Below, one piece after another: positions 1-6,012 of a DNA stretch of 22,013 nt. A program made the position numbers and the translations under genes. Position 1 is the stretch's first letter; every line of letters begins with the position of its first letter. This stretch comes from Actinomycetes bacterium. GTDB lineage: Bacteria; Actinomycetota; Acidimicrobiia; Acidimicrobiales; UBA8190. The notes beneath the pieces were generated by a model, which saw nothing but the letters and a program-made list of their open reading frames with translations, did no database searches and was not told the origin of the DNA. The stretch is from NCBI GenBank assembly GCA_021798135.1, contig JAJZYI010000019.1:1-22013 (forward strand). Direction: 5' to 3'.

Positions 1-1328
1 GCGTCCGCGCCGCCGCCCCGCCTGCCGGCGCCGCCCGCCGCCGCGGCCAGGCGGCGCAGGTCGCCGGCGATGGCGGGCAGGCCGTACACGCAGGGACCGC
101 ACTGCCCGGCGCTCTCGCCGGCGAGGGCGCCGGCGGCGCGCGCGAGCTCGTCGATGCCGCAGGCGCCCGCCGGGTGCACCACCAGGATGCCGGCACCCAC
201 GCCGGCACCGAGCGCCCGCAGCGGGCCGGGGGCGAGCGATGTGCCGAGCGCGTCGGGGCCCAACCAGGTCCCGCCCCGGCCGCCGACGAGCACGGCCGCC
301 ACGTCGGCGGCCGGGACGGCGGCGGCGATGATCGCCCCGATCGGCGTGCCGAGCTCGACCTCCACCACCCCGGGCCGCTGCACGGCGCCGGACACCGTGA
401 CGAGCGTGGTGCCCGGTGCGTCGTCCGTCCCGACCTGGCGGAACCACGCCGCGCCGTGCCTGGCGACGAGGCCGACGTGGGCGAGCGTCTCGGCGTTCTG
501 GACGAGCACCGCGTGCCGGCCGACGGTGAGCGGGACGGACTTGTCGGGCCGGAACGTCGGGAGCGCGGTGCCGCGCCGGAGCCAGCTGACCAGCGCGGAC
601 TCCTCGCCGCTCACGAACCGGGCAGGCGGCCGGGCCAGCTCGACGGCGACGGGCGCCAGGCCGGTGCCCTCGCGCTCGGCCGCCGCCGCGGCGACCGCCG
701 CCGCAGTGGCGTCCCGGTCCTCCGGCACGCACACCGTGATCCGGTCCGCTCGGAGCGCGGCGGCGACCAGCTCGGCGCCGTCCAGGACGAGATGGGGAGC
801 GCAGTGCAGGAGCATGCGGTCCTTGGCGCTGTCGGGCTCGCCCTCCATGGCGTTCACCACCAGCCAGGGCCGGCGGCCCGATCGCGCCACGGCGGCGAGC
901 TTGGCGGCGGTCGGGAAGCCGGCGCCGCCGCGCCCGGTCAGCCCGGCGTCGGCGGCGAGCCGTGCCACCAGGTCGGCCCATCCCCGGGCGCGCGGGGGCG
1001 GGAGTGCCGGCGGCCCGTGGTGGGCCAGGTGGTCGGCCAGGCGCGCGCTCTGCCGGGCCTGCCAGGCGCCGAGGAGCCGCGCCGTCCCCGACGGCGGAGG
1101 TGGGAACCCTGCCGGCACCGGTGTGGTGCCGGTGGCGCCTGGACCGGTGGCCGTGTCGCTGGCGCTGTTGCTGTTGCTGCCGGCGCCGCTGTCGCTGCCG
1201 GCGCCGCTGTCGCTGCCGGCGCGGGGCCCGGCCGTGCTGCGGGCGGACGTCACCGGGCAGCGCAGGCCGCCGGCCAGGCGGGCCGGGGAGGCTGCACCTC
1301 GGGCCGGGAGAGCCGTGACCGTGGGCAT
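1..1328 (-). CDS. NuoF-like NADH/flavin and Fe-S oxidoreductase subunit (3' end outside window)
   Basis: Partial: 442 codons are visible and the frame is still open at base 1. Residues 132-143 (GRGGAGFPTAAK) and 159-171 (NAMEGEPDSAKDR) are the NuoF/Complex I 51-kDa FMN/NADH-binding signature. A SLBB-like stretch follows, then ESAGQCGPCVYG near residues 405-416, the Fe-S region. The first Cys of the classical NuoF CxxCxxC is Ala here, leaving CxxC. The N-terminal 80 residues are low-complexity, with GAGSDS repeats. In this family the protein passes electrons between a pyridine nucleotide, FMN and an Fe-S cluster; next to a ferric-reductase-like haem protein and ApbE it is probably the soluble electron-input subunit (inference). 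The start at ATG 1328 is preceded by AAAGG at 10 nt. The frame stays open upstream through the 18-bp repeat array to GTG 1502, so a longer N-terminus is possible. Confidence 0.85.
   Translation of the reverse strand, partial: MPTVTALPARGAASPARLAGGLRCPVTSARSTAGPRAGSDSGAGSDSGAGSNSNSASDTATGPGATGTTPVPAGFPPPPSGTARLLGAWQARQSARLADHLAHHGPPALPPPRARGWADLVARLAADAGLTGRGGAGFPTAAKLAAVARSGRRPWLVVNAMEGEPDSAKDRMLLHCAPHLVLDGAELVAAALRADRITVCVPEDRDATAAAVAAAAAEREGTGLAPVAVELARPPARFVSGEESALVSWLRRGTALPTFRPDKSVPLTVGRHAVLVQNAETLAHVGLVARHGAAWFRQVGTDDAPGTTLVTVSGAVQRPGVVEVELGTPIGAIIAAAVPAADVAAVLVGGRGGTWLGPDALGTSLAPGPLRALGAGVGAGILVVHPAGACGIDELARAAGALAGESAGQCGPCVYGLPAIAGDLRRLAAAAGGAGRRGGGAD
1157..1219 (-). repeat. 18-bp in-frame repeat within the NuoF-like gene
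   Basis: Two perfect 18-bp copies (1184-1201 and 1202-1219), preceded by a degenerate stretch, encode GAGSDS repeats in the disordered N-terminal segment of the NuoF-like protein. The unit length keeps the reading frame. Confidence 0.8.
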
Positions 1329-1343
1329 CGGCGGGAGGCCTTT

Positions 1344-1428
1344 CTGGTCGTTGTTGCTGCGCTGGTCGTTGTTGCTGCGCTGGTCGTTGTTGCTGCGCTG
1401 GTCGTTGTTGCTGCGCTGGTCGTTGCTG
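1344..1428. repeat. 18-bp tandem array between the haem protein gene and the NuoF-like gene
   Basis: Four perfect copies of an 18-bp unit (1344-1361, 1362-1379, 1380-1397, 1398-1415) and a decayed fifth. The array lies just upstream of ATG 1328 of the NuoF-like gene. On the minus strand it is open in that gene's frame and would read RSNNDQ repeats if translation began at GTG 1502. It is therefore either a 5' leader minisatellite or coding sequence for a linker. Confidence 0.9.
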
Positions 1429-1566
1429 TTCGTCCGTTCGGTTCGCCGCTCGGCGCTGGTCGAGGGGGCCGCCGGTCCGCCGGTGCGGCGGGGGGAGCGC
1501 ACCGGCGGACCGGCGAGGGCTGGCGGGCGCGGCGGGGAGGGGGTGGTCGCCGCGCCCGCCAGGGGA

Positions 1567-2232
1567 TCAGGGCGACCGTTCGCCGTGCCTCGACGGCACG
1601 GCGACGACACCCGGCGAAGTCGGAACGCCACGATCAGTGCGGGCCACCACGAAGCGGGTCCCCGGCAGCACCGCGGCGGGAACGGTGGCGCCGGCGGCCC
1701 GACGCCACCGCGCGGTGGCCACGGCGCGGCCTGTCGCGGCCGCCAGCACGCACGCCACACAGGCGACGACGAGCCAGGCCACCCACGCCTCGCCGCGGTC
1801 GGTCCCGATGGCGATGCCGTGGGCCAGAGCCACGGGCCAGCTCAGGTAGCCGAGCCAGTGGACGGCGCGCCACGCGGGCGCAGGGATGCGATGGCGCAGC
1901 AGGCTGGTGAGGGCTACGGCCAGCATCATGTCGAAGGCGACCGTCCCGACGCCCACCCATGCCGCCTTGTAGTGGGACGTGAACGGCACGACGACGGCCA
2001 GCCAGCCGACGTGGACGTAGCTGTCGAGCACGCTGGTGGCGACGTGCACGGCGAGGAACCCCACGGCCAGCAGCGACACGCGGCGGTGCAGCTCCTGCTG
2101 GGCGAAACCGGGCCAGGCCGGTCCCTGCACCCGGCTGGCGGTGAGGGCGCCCAGCCCGACCGTGGCGGTGAAGAGCACGAGGGCCACGATCCCGGTGGCC
2201 CTGGTGGCGTACCAGAGGACCGGGCTGGTCAC
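1567..2232 (-). CDS. Ferric-reductase-like transmembrane haem protein
   Basis: 221 aa with five or six hydrophobic segments, resembling the ferric reductase-like transmembrane domain family (integral di-haem b proteins that carry electrons across the membrane). Likely axial haem ligands are His pairs 49/63 and 125/138, with spacings of 14 and 13 residues on two helices. There is no C-terminal FAD/NAD domain, so reducing power must come from a partner, plausibly the NuoF-like protein encoded next. The tail after residue about 170 is Arg/Ala-rich and probably cytoplasmic. GTG 2232 was chosen because it overlaps the apbE stop (GTGA), a sign of translational coupling. Final electron acceptor unknown. 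Confidence 0.85.
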   Translation of the reverse strand: MTSPVLWYATRATGIVALVLFTATVGLGALTASRVQGPAWPGFAQQELHRRVSLLAVGFLAVHVATSVLDSYVHVGWLAVVVPFTSHYKAAWVGVGTVAFDMMLAVALTSLLRHRIPAPAWRAVHWLGYLSWPVALAHGIAIGTDRGEAWVAWLVVACVACVLAAATGRAVATARWRRAAGATVPAAVLPGTRFVVARTDRGVPTSPGVVAVPSRHGERSP

Positions 2233-3536
2233 CGGCCGTCTCCGCGGTGCGCGCGGGACGTTCCCGCCGGCCGCCGCGGCCGGTTCCCGGTGGCCGGCGG
2301 CCAGCCGGCACGTGTCGGGCCGGCGGTGGCGGCCGCGCCGGTCGGCCCGAGCGCCCGCGGGCCGGGGCGGGCTCCGACGTGCGGGCCAGCGTGCCCGGCA
2401 TCTGGACCGCTCTCAGGGTCTGGCCAGCCGTTCACGGTGACGACCGCCCCGTCGGCGGCGACGAGGCGGGCCGGTGCTCCGAGCGCCGCCAGGCGGTCGG
2501 GGGCGTCCGGCCCCCAGACGACCGCAGCGGTGGTGGCGGCGTTGGCCTCGACGCACGACGCGCCGGCAGCGGACACCAGCCGCCAGTGGCGCGACGCGGG
2601 CGTGCCGGTGGCAGGGTCGATGATGTGGTGAACGGGGACGCCGCCGTGGACCCACGAGCGGACCGCCGGGCTGGAGCTGGCGAGGCCGCCGGTGTGGAGA
2701 GCCACGACCTGCTCGATGGCGTGCAGCGGACTGGACGAGGTGGGCGCGATGCCGACGGCCCAGCCGTCGTCGGGAGCGGCACCGGCGACGGCCACGTCGC
2801 CGCCGACGCTCACGAGCACCCCGCTACCCGTCGCCTCGGCGATACGGGCGGCGGCGCGGTCTGCCACCAGCGCCTTCGCGGTGGCACCGAGGTCGAGCAC
2901 CGTGCCGCGGGGCACGCTGACGGTCCGCGCCCGGTGGTCCAGCTCGACCTGCCACCACCCCGCCGGCAGCGCGGCCGGGGCCGTGGCCGACGGACGGGGG
3001 CCGGTGGCGCCGACGCCGGTGCCCGCCGGGTGGAGGCGGAGGCCGCCCGGCCCGCCACGTCGCTCGCCGCCCTGCCGGGCGCGCCGTGCCGGCAGGCCCG
3101 GTGCGCCCCATGTCCCGACGGCAGCAGCCGCGTCGGGACGCAGCCGGGCCGGGACCTGCTCGAAGTCGCGGTCGTAGCCCCAGCGGCAGACGGCCGCGCC
3201 CACGGTGGGGTCGACGGCGCCGGCGGTGCGCTCGGCCACCGCCAGGGCGACGGCGACGGCACCGAAGAGCAGGGTGCTCACGCGCACGGGGCGTCCGGCG
3301 GCGCGGTGCACCTCCTGGATCTCGCTGTCCTCGCGGAACCGGCTGCAGGCGAAGTCGATGGCGGCGAGCTCGGCGGCGAGGATGCCCAGCGCGTCGTCGG
3401 CCGCGGTGCGGTTGGTGACGGCCACGACGGCGGTCGTGCCGATGGCGCGCAGGGTTCGGGTCGCCGCAGGCGCGCCCTGCTCCGGCGCCGCGCCGGCGGC
3501 AGCGGTGGCGGGGTGCCGGCGGCGGTCGGCCGTCAC
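2229..3536 (-). CDS. apbE: FAD:protein FMN transferase (ApbE family)
   Basis: 435 aa. ApbE uses FAD and Mg2+ to attach FMN covalently to Thr/Ser of a target protein, normally in an extracytoplasmic FMN-binding domain. Visible family motifs: DPTVG (109-113), LDLGATAKALVADRA (214-228), VGGD (244-247), HHIIDPATGTP (303-313) and ANAATTAAVVWG (331-342). No clear signal peptide or lipobox precedes the domain, which is unusual for exported ApbE. An Arg/Gly-rich insert (about 148-190) and a roughly 65-residue Pro/Arg-rich tail make it longer than the usual 300-350 aa. GTG 3536 overlaps the previous gene's stop (GTGA). The frame is open further upstream, but that part only shadows the 111-aa gene. It presumably flavinylates a component of this redox operon; no canonical FMN-binding partner is visible. 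Confidence 0.9.
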   Translation of the reverse strand: MTADRRRHPATAAAGAAPEQGAPAATRTLRAIGTTAVVAVTNRTAADDALGILAAELAAIDFACSRFREDSEIQEVHRAAGRPVRVSTLLFGAVAVALAVAERTAGAVDPTVGAAVCRWGYDRDFEQVPARLRPDAAAAVGTWGAPGLPARRARQGGERRGGPGGLRLHPAGTGVGATGPRPSATAPAALPAGWWQVELDHRARTVSVPRGTVLDLGATAKALVADRAAARIAEATGSGVLVSVGGDVAVAGAAPDDGWAVGIAPTSSSPLHAIEQVVALHTGGLASSSPAVRSWVHGGVPVHHIIDPATGTPASRHWRLVSAAGASCVEANAATTAAVVWGPDAPDRLAALGAPARLVAADGAVVTVNGWPDPESGPDAGHAGPHVGARPGPRALGPTGAAATAGPTRAGWPPATGNRPRRPAGTSRAHRGDGR

Positions 3537-3868
3537 AGCCCCGACCCCCCGGAGATGACGGTGGGCGCCCGGTTGGTGGTGCCCGGCGCCACGCCCGTCC
3601 CACCGCCGCTCGCACCGGTGCTCCCGGGGATGCCCGACGCGCTGCCGCTCCCGGCTCCGGTGCCGGAAGCGCCCGGAGAGGTGGCGCCCGAGGCCGCACC
3701 GGCGCCGGAGGACGCCGACGAGCGCGACGCGGCCGGGTGCTCGTGGGCGGCCACCAGGACCAGCACGACAGAAGCGGCGGCTGCACCGCCGCCGACGACA
3801 CGGGTGGCGGTGCGCACCGTGCGGGTGGCGGCGAGCCGGCGGTCCGGCGCCCGGCGGGTCGCCGTCAC
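3533..3868 (-). CDS. Small membrane-anchored Ser/Gly/Ala-rich protein, first gene of the apbE operon
   Basis: 111 aa, not recognised as a defined family. A basic N-terminus (1-23) is followed by one hydrophobic segment (about 24-41, VVGGGAAAASVVLVLVAA) and a low-complexity extracytoplasmic tail rich in Ser, Gly, Ala, Pro and Thr. The tail contains SGATS, which resembles the S/T-G-A-T core of ApbE flavinylation sites, but the surrounding FMN-binding fold and the preceding Asp are absent. GTG 3868 has a good ribosome binding site (AGGAG, about 8 nt upstream). The gene overlaps apbE by 4 bp. Related operons usually encode an FMN-binding-domain protein at this position, so it may be a degenerate or truncated counterpart (inference). 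Confidence 0.75.
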   Translation of the reverse strand: MTATRRAPDRRLAATRTVRTATRVVGGGAAAASVVLVLVAAHEHPAASRSSASSGAGAASGATSPGASGTGAGSGSASGIPGSTGASGGGTGVAPGTTNRAPTVISGGSGL

Positions 3869-4017
3869 CGGCGGGCTCCTGGCGGGCGCCCGGGAGCAGG
3901 GTCGCCGCCCGGTCGCTGCCGCCCGACACGGGCCCCGGGCCTAGCGGCGGGACGGTCCGACGCGTGTGCGTGCTCGGTCACACCAGGAGTATCCGGTGGC
4001 AGCCTGTGGTCGCCGTG

Positions 4018-4038
4018 AAGGAAACCTGTACAGTTCCT
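4018..4038. promoter_or_regulatory. Imperfect palindrome between divergent genes, possible operator or promoter
   Basis: The locally less GC-rich 278-bp gap between the apbE operon and the first methyltransferase holds the perfect 8-bp palindrome CTGTACAG (4026-4033), flanked by AGGAA (4019-4023) and TTCCT (4034-4038). TACAGT (4029-4034) fits the TANNNT -10 pattern on the plus strand. It could be a regulator-binding site; nothing identifies the protein. Confidence 0.35.
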
Positions 4039-4132
4039 GAGACCGGTCGTCGGCGGGGCTGGACCCGGGGGCGAGGCGGCGGGGCTCGACCCGAGATGAG
4101 GCGGCGCCGGCGGTCACCGGGGACGGCGCTGG

Positions 4133-4138
4133 TAGGGT
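4133..4138 (+). promoter_or_regulatory. -10 box TAGGGT for a leaderless methyltransferase mRNA
   Basis: TAGGGT ends 8 nt before GTG 4147, the spacing expected when transcription starts at or next to the start codon. No clear -35 element. Two other genes in the window show the same arrangement. Confidence 0.5.
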
Positions 4139-4146
4139 CGCCGCGC

Positions 4147-5025
4147 GTGGCACCGATCCGCCCGCCAGCGGCGCCTGCCGACGCCCGGCCGTCGCCGGGG
4201 GGAGCGGGGTCGCGCACCCGCCGGGCCGACAGGCGCGCCTGGCACGACTGGGGGCGGCTCGACCCGATGTGGTCGATCGTCACCGACCGGGCCAAGCGGG
4301 ACGGGGGCTGGGACGCAGACCAGTTCTTCGCCAGCGGCCGGGCGACCATCGACGAGCTGTGGCGCGTCGCCGACGGCCTGGGCCTTCCGGCGCACCGCCG
4401 GCGGGCCCTTGACCTGGGGTGCGGGCTGGGGCGCCTCACCCGGGCCCTGGCCGTGCACGTCGACGCCGTCCTCGGGCTCGACATCTCGCCGTCGATGATC
4501 GAGCAGGCGCAGCGGCTGCACGCTGCCGGGCAGGTGCCGGCCGGGCAGGTGCCGGCCGGGCAGGTGCCGGCCGGGCAGGGCGTCACCTTCGCGGTGCACG
4601 ACGCCGACGACCTGCGGGGACACCCCGACGGCTCGTTCGACGTGGTCTGCTGCCTCCTCGTGCTGCAGCACCTGCCGTCGGTGCAGGCCATCGAGGGCCA
4701 CCTCGGCGAGCTCGTCCGCGTGCTGGCCCCCGGGGGCCTGCTCATGCTGCAGCTCACGACCGCGCTGCCCCCGCCGGTGCAGCCCAGGGGCCTGCGGGCG
4801 CGCCTGCGCCTGCGTACACGGCTCGGCACCCTCCTGCGGGCCGCCGGCGTCGGGCCCGCCGTGCTGGCGCGTGTCCTCGGGTGGCGACCGCCGATGCCCA
4901 TGACGGCCATGCCCGACGAACGCGCCCGGGCGGTGCTGGCGGCGTCGGGCGCCCGGGTCGCCTGGGCCTGCCCCCGCGACCTGGGCGGTGGCGAGCGAGA
5001 CTGCATCTACCTCGTCACGCGCTGA
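4147..5025 (+). CDS. Class I SAM-dependent methyltransferase
   Basis: 292 aa. The Rossmann SAM-binding motif LDLGCGLGRLT is followed by GLDISPSMIEQA (acidic residue at the end of beta-2), DADDL, and the post-motif DVVCCLLVLQHL. LAPGGLLMLQL is the typical post-III strand. This is the Methyltransf_11/25 type; substrate unknown. An AGQVP repeat is inserted after the helix following beta-2. GTG 4147 was chosen for the TAGGGT box 8 nt upstream; the frame is open up to GTG 3964 and ATG 4096, so the N-terminus is uncertain. It is convergent with the next gene, with only 87 bp between the stops. Confidence 0.85.
   Translation: MAPIRPPAAPADARPSPGGAGSRTRRADRRAWHDWGRLDPMWSIVTDRAKRDGGWDADQFFASGRATIDELWRVADGLGLPAHRRRALDLGCGLGRLTRALAVHVDAVLGLDISPSMIEQAQRLHAAGQVPAGQVPAGQVPAGQGVTFAVHDADDLRGHPDGSFDVVCCLLVLQHLPSVQAIEGHLGELVRVLAPGGLLMLQLTTALPPPVQPRGLRARLRLRTRLGTLLRAAGVGPAVLARVLGWRPPMPMTAMPDERARAVLAASGARVAWACPRDLGGGERDCIYLVTR
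4525..4579 (+). repeat. 15-bp in-frame tandem repeat (AGQVP) inside the methyltransferase
   Basis: Three perfect 15-bp copies (4525-4539, 4540-4554, 4555-4569) and a 10-bp partial copy. They add an AGQVP loop between beta-2/helix and the strand beginning VTFAVHDAD. This is a surface loop position in the Rossmann fold, so the insertion is probably tolerated. Confidence 0.9.
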
Positions 5026-5112
5026 GCAGCGGCGGGGCGCCCGCACCCGCTCCCCGTGGTGGCAGTCACCGACGCCGTTCGCCGCCGAGCGTGGCTGCCC
5101 GCTGCCGCAGGT

Positions 5113-5733
5113 TCAGGCGGCGGGCTTGCGCGCCGTGCCGCGGATGGTGGGCCGCACGAACGGCGGCGCCTTGCGCATGCTCGCCCGCGTCACGTCATCG
5201 AGCTTGAGCCCGCTGGCGGCGATGGCCGCCTCCGTCTCGCGGGTGAGGTGGCAGTTGCCGGCGACGCGCCGCCACAGGGGCTCCAGCCGCCGCTGCCAGG
5301 CGAGGCGCCGGGGCCGGTCCACCGCGGCGACGTGCTCGATGAACACGAACGTGCCGCCCGGGCGCAGGACGCGGGCCACCTCGGCGAGCACCGCAGCGGG
5401 ATCGGTCACCGAGCACAGCACCAGGGTCGACAGCACGACGTCGACGCTCGCGTCGGGCAGCGGCAGGTCCTCGCCCCTGGCGTCGAGGACCTCGGTCGCC
5501 GGGCGGCCGGCGGCGACCCGGCGCAGGCGGGCCCGCATGTGCCGGTCGGGCTCGCACAGCACCAGGCGGTCGACGGGCTCCGGGTACAGCCTGACGTTCC
5601 GGCCGGTGCCTGCTCCGATCTCCAGGACGGTCCCCGCCACGTCGGCGAGCAGCTGCCGGCGCCACTCGAGCAGGCCGGCCTCCTCCACGCCGCGCATGAC
5701 GCGGTCGTAGACGGCGGCGACGATCCCGGTCAT
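5113..5733 (-). CDS. Class I SAM-dependent methyltransferase (UbiE/METTL7-like)
   Basis: 206 aa. Starts MTGIVAAVYDRVMRGVEEAG, typical of small UbiE/METTL7-type methyltransferases. Motif I is VLEIGAGTGRNV, the SAM-ribose acidic residue is in LCEPDRHM, then GEDLPLPDASVDVV and VLRPGGTFVFIEH. Substrate unknown. ATG 5733 fits the family N-terminus but has no obvious Shine-Dalgarno. A 23-codon open frame (ATG 5801 to TGA 5730) overlaps this start as ATGA and could provide coupled re-initiation (inference). It follows the MMPL gene on the same strand after a gap of 279 bp that holds a hairpin and a repeat array. Confidence 0.85.
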   Translation of the reverse strand: MTGIVAAVYDRVMRGVEEAGLLEWRRQLLADVAGTVLEIGAGTGRNVRLYPEPVDRLVLCEPDRHMRARLRRVAAGRPATEVLDARGEDLPLPDASVDVVLSTLVLCSVTDPAAVLAEVARVLRPGGTFVFIEHVAAVDRPRRLAWQRRLEPLWRRVAGNCHLTRETEAAIAASGLKLDDVTRASMRKAPPFVRPTIRGTARKPAA

Positions 5734-5923
5734 CGCTGGGTGGGGCCGCTCGCCGCCCCGGCGCCGGCCGCCGTGCCCGTCGGACCTGCATGGTCGGTCA
5801 TGGCGCCATGGTGCCCCAGGCCGGCCAGCAGGTCCACCGCGGCCGTGGGCCGCCGGTGTGCGGGCAGCGGGGCCGGGGCGGCACCGCCGCCCTGCGCGGA
5901 ACGGCTCCGGCAGGCCGCCAACG

Positions 5924-5983
5924 GGAGGGCACCGGGCCGGAGGGCACCGGGCGGGAGGGCACCGGGCCGGAGGGTGCAGGCCC
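5924..5983. repeat. 15-bp tandem array downstream of the MMPL gene
   Basis: Four 15-bp units at 5924, 5939, 5954 and 5969; the first three are near-identical (core GAGGGCACCGGGC) and the fourth is decayed. The right side of the array forms one arm of the hairpin at 5959-6000, so the array seems to have grown from that arm. Confidence 0.85.
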
Positions 5984-6000
5984 ACCGTCCGGCCCGGTGC
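5959..6000 (-). terminator. Hairpin just after the MMPL stop codon
   Basis: A perfect 13-bp inverted repeat (GCACCGGGCCGGA at 5959-5971, complement at 5988-6000) with a 16-nt loop, 12 nt beyond the MMPL stop. There is no U-run, as is common for terminators in GC-rich actinobacteria. Confidence 0.6.
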
Positions 6001-6012
6001 TCCCCGGGGACG

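Noticed and set aside
70..2631. Very long plus-strand open frame (853 codons) and overlapping frames at 174-1910 and 2247-3944
   Set aside because: Low-complexity Arg/Pro/Ala translations antisense to the NuoF-like, haem-protein and ApbE genes, whose family motifs are clear.
3964..4146. N-terminal extension of the first methyltransferase
   Set aside because: The frame is open, but the added residues are Arg/Gly-rich, cover a palindrome and promoter-like DNA, and a -10 box sits just before GTG 4147.
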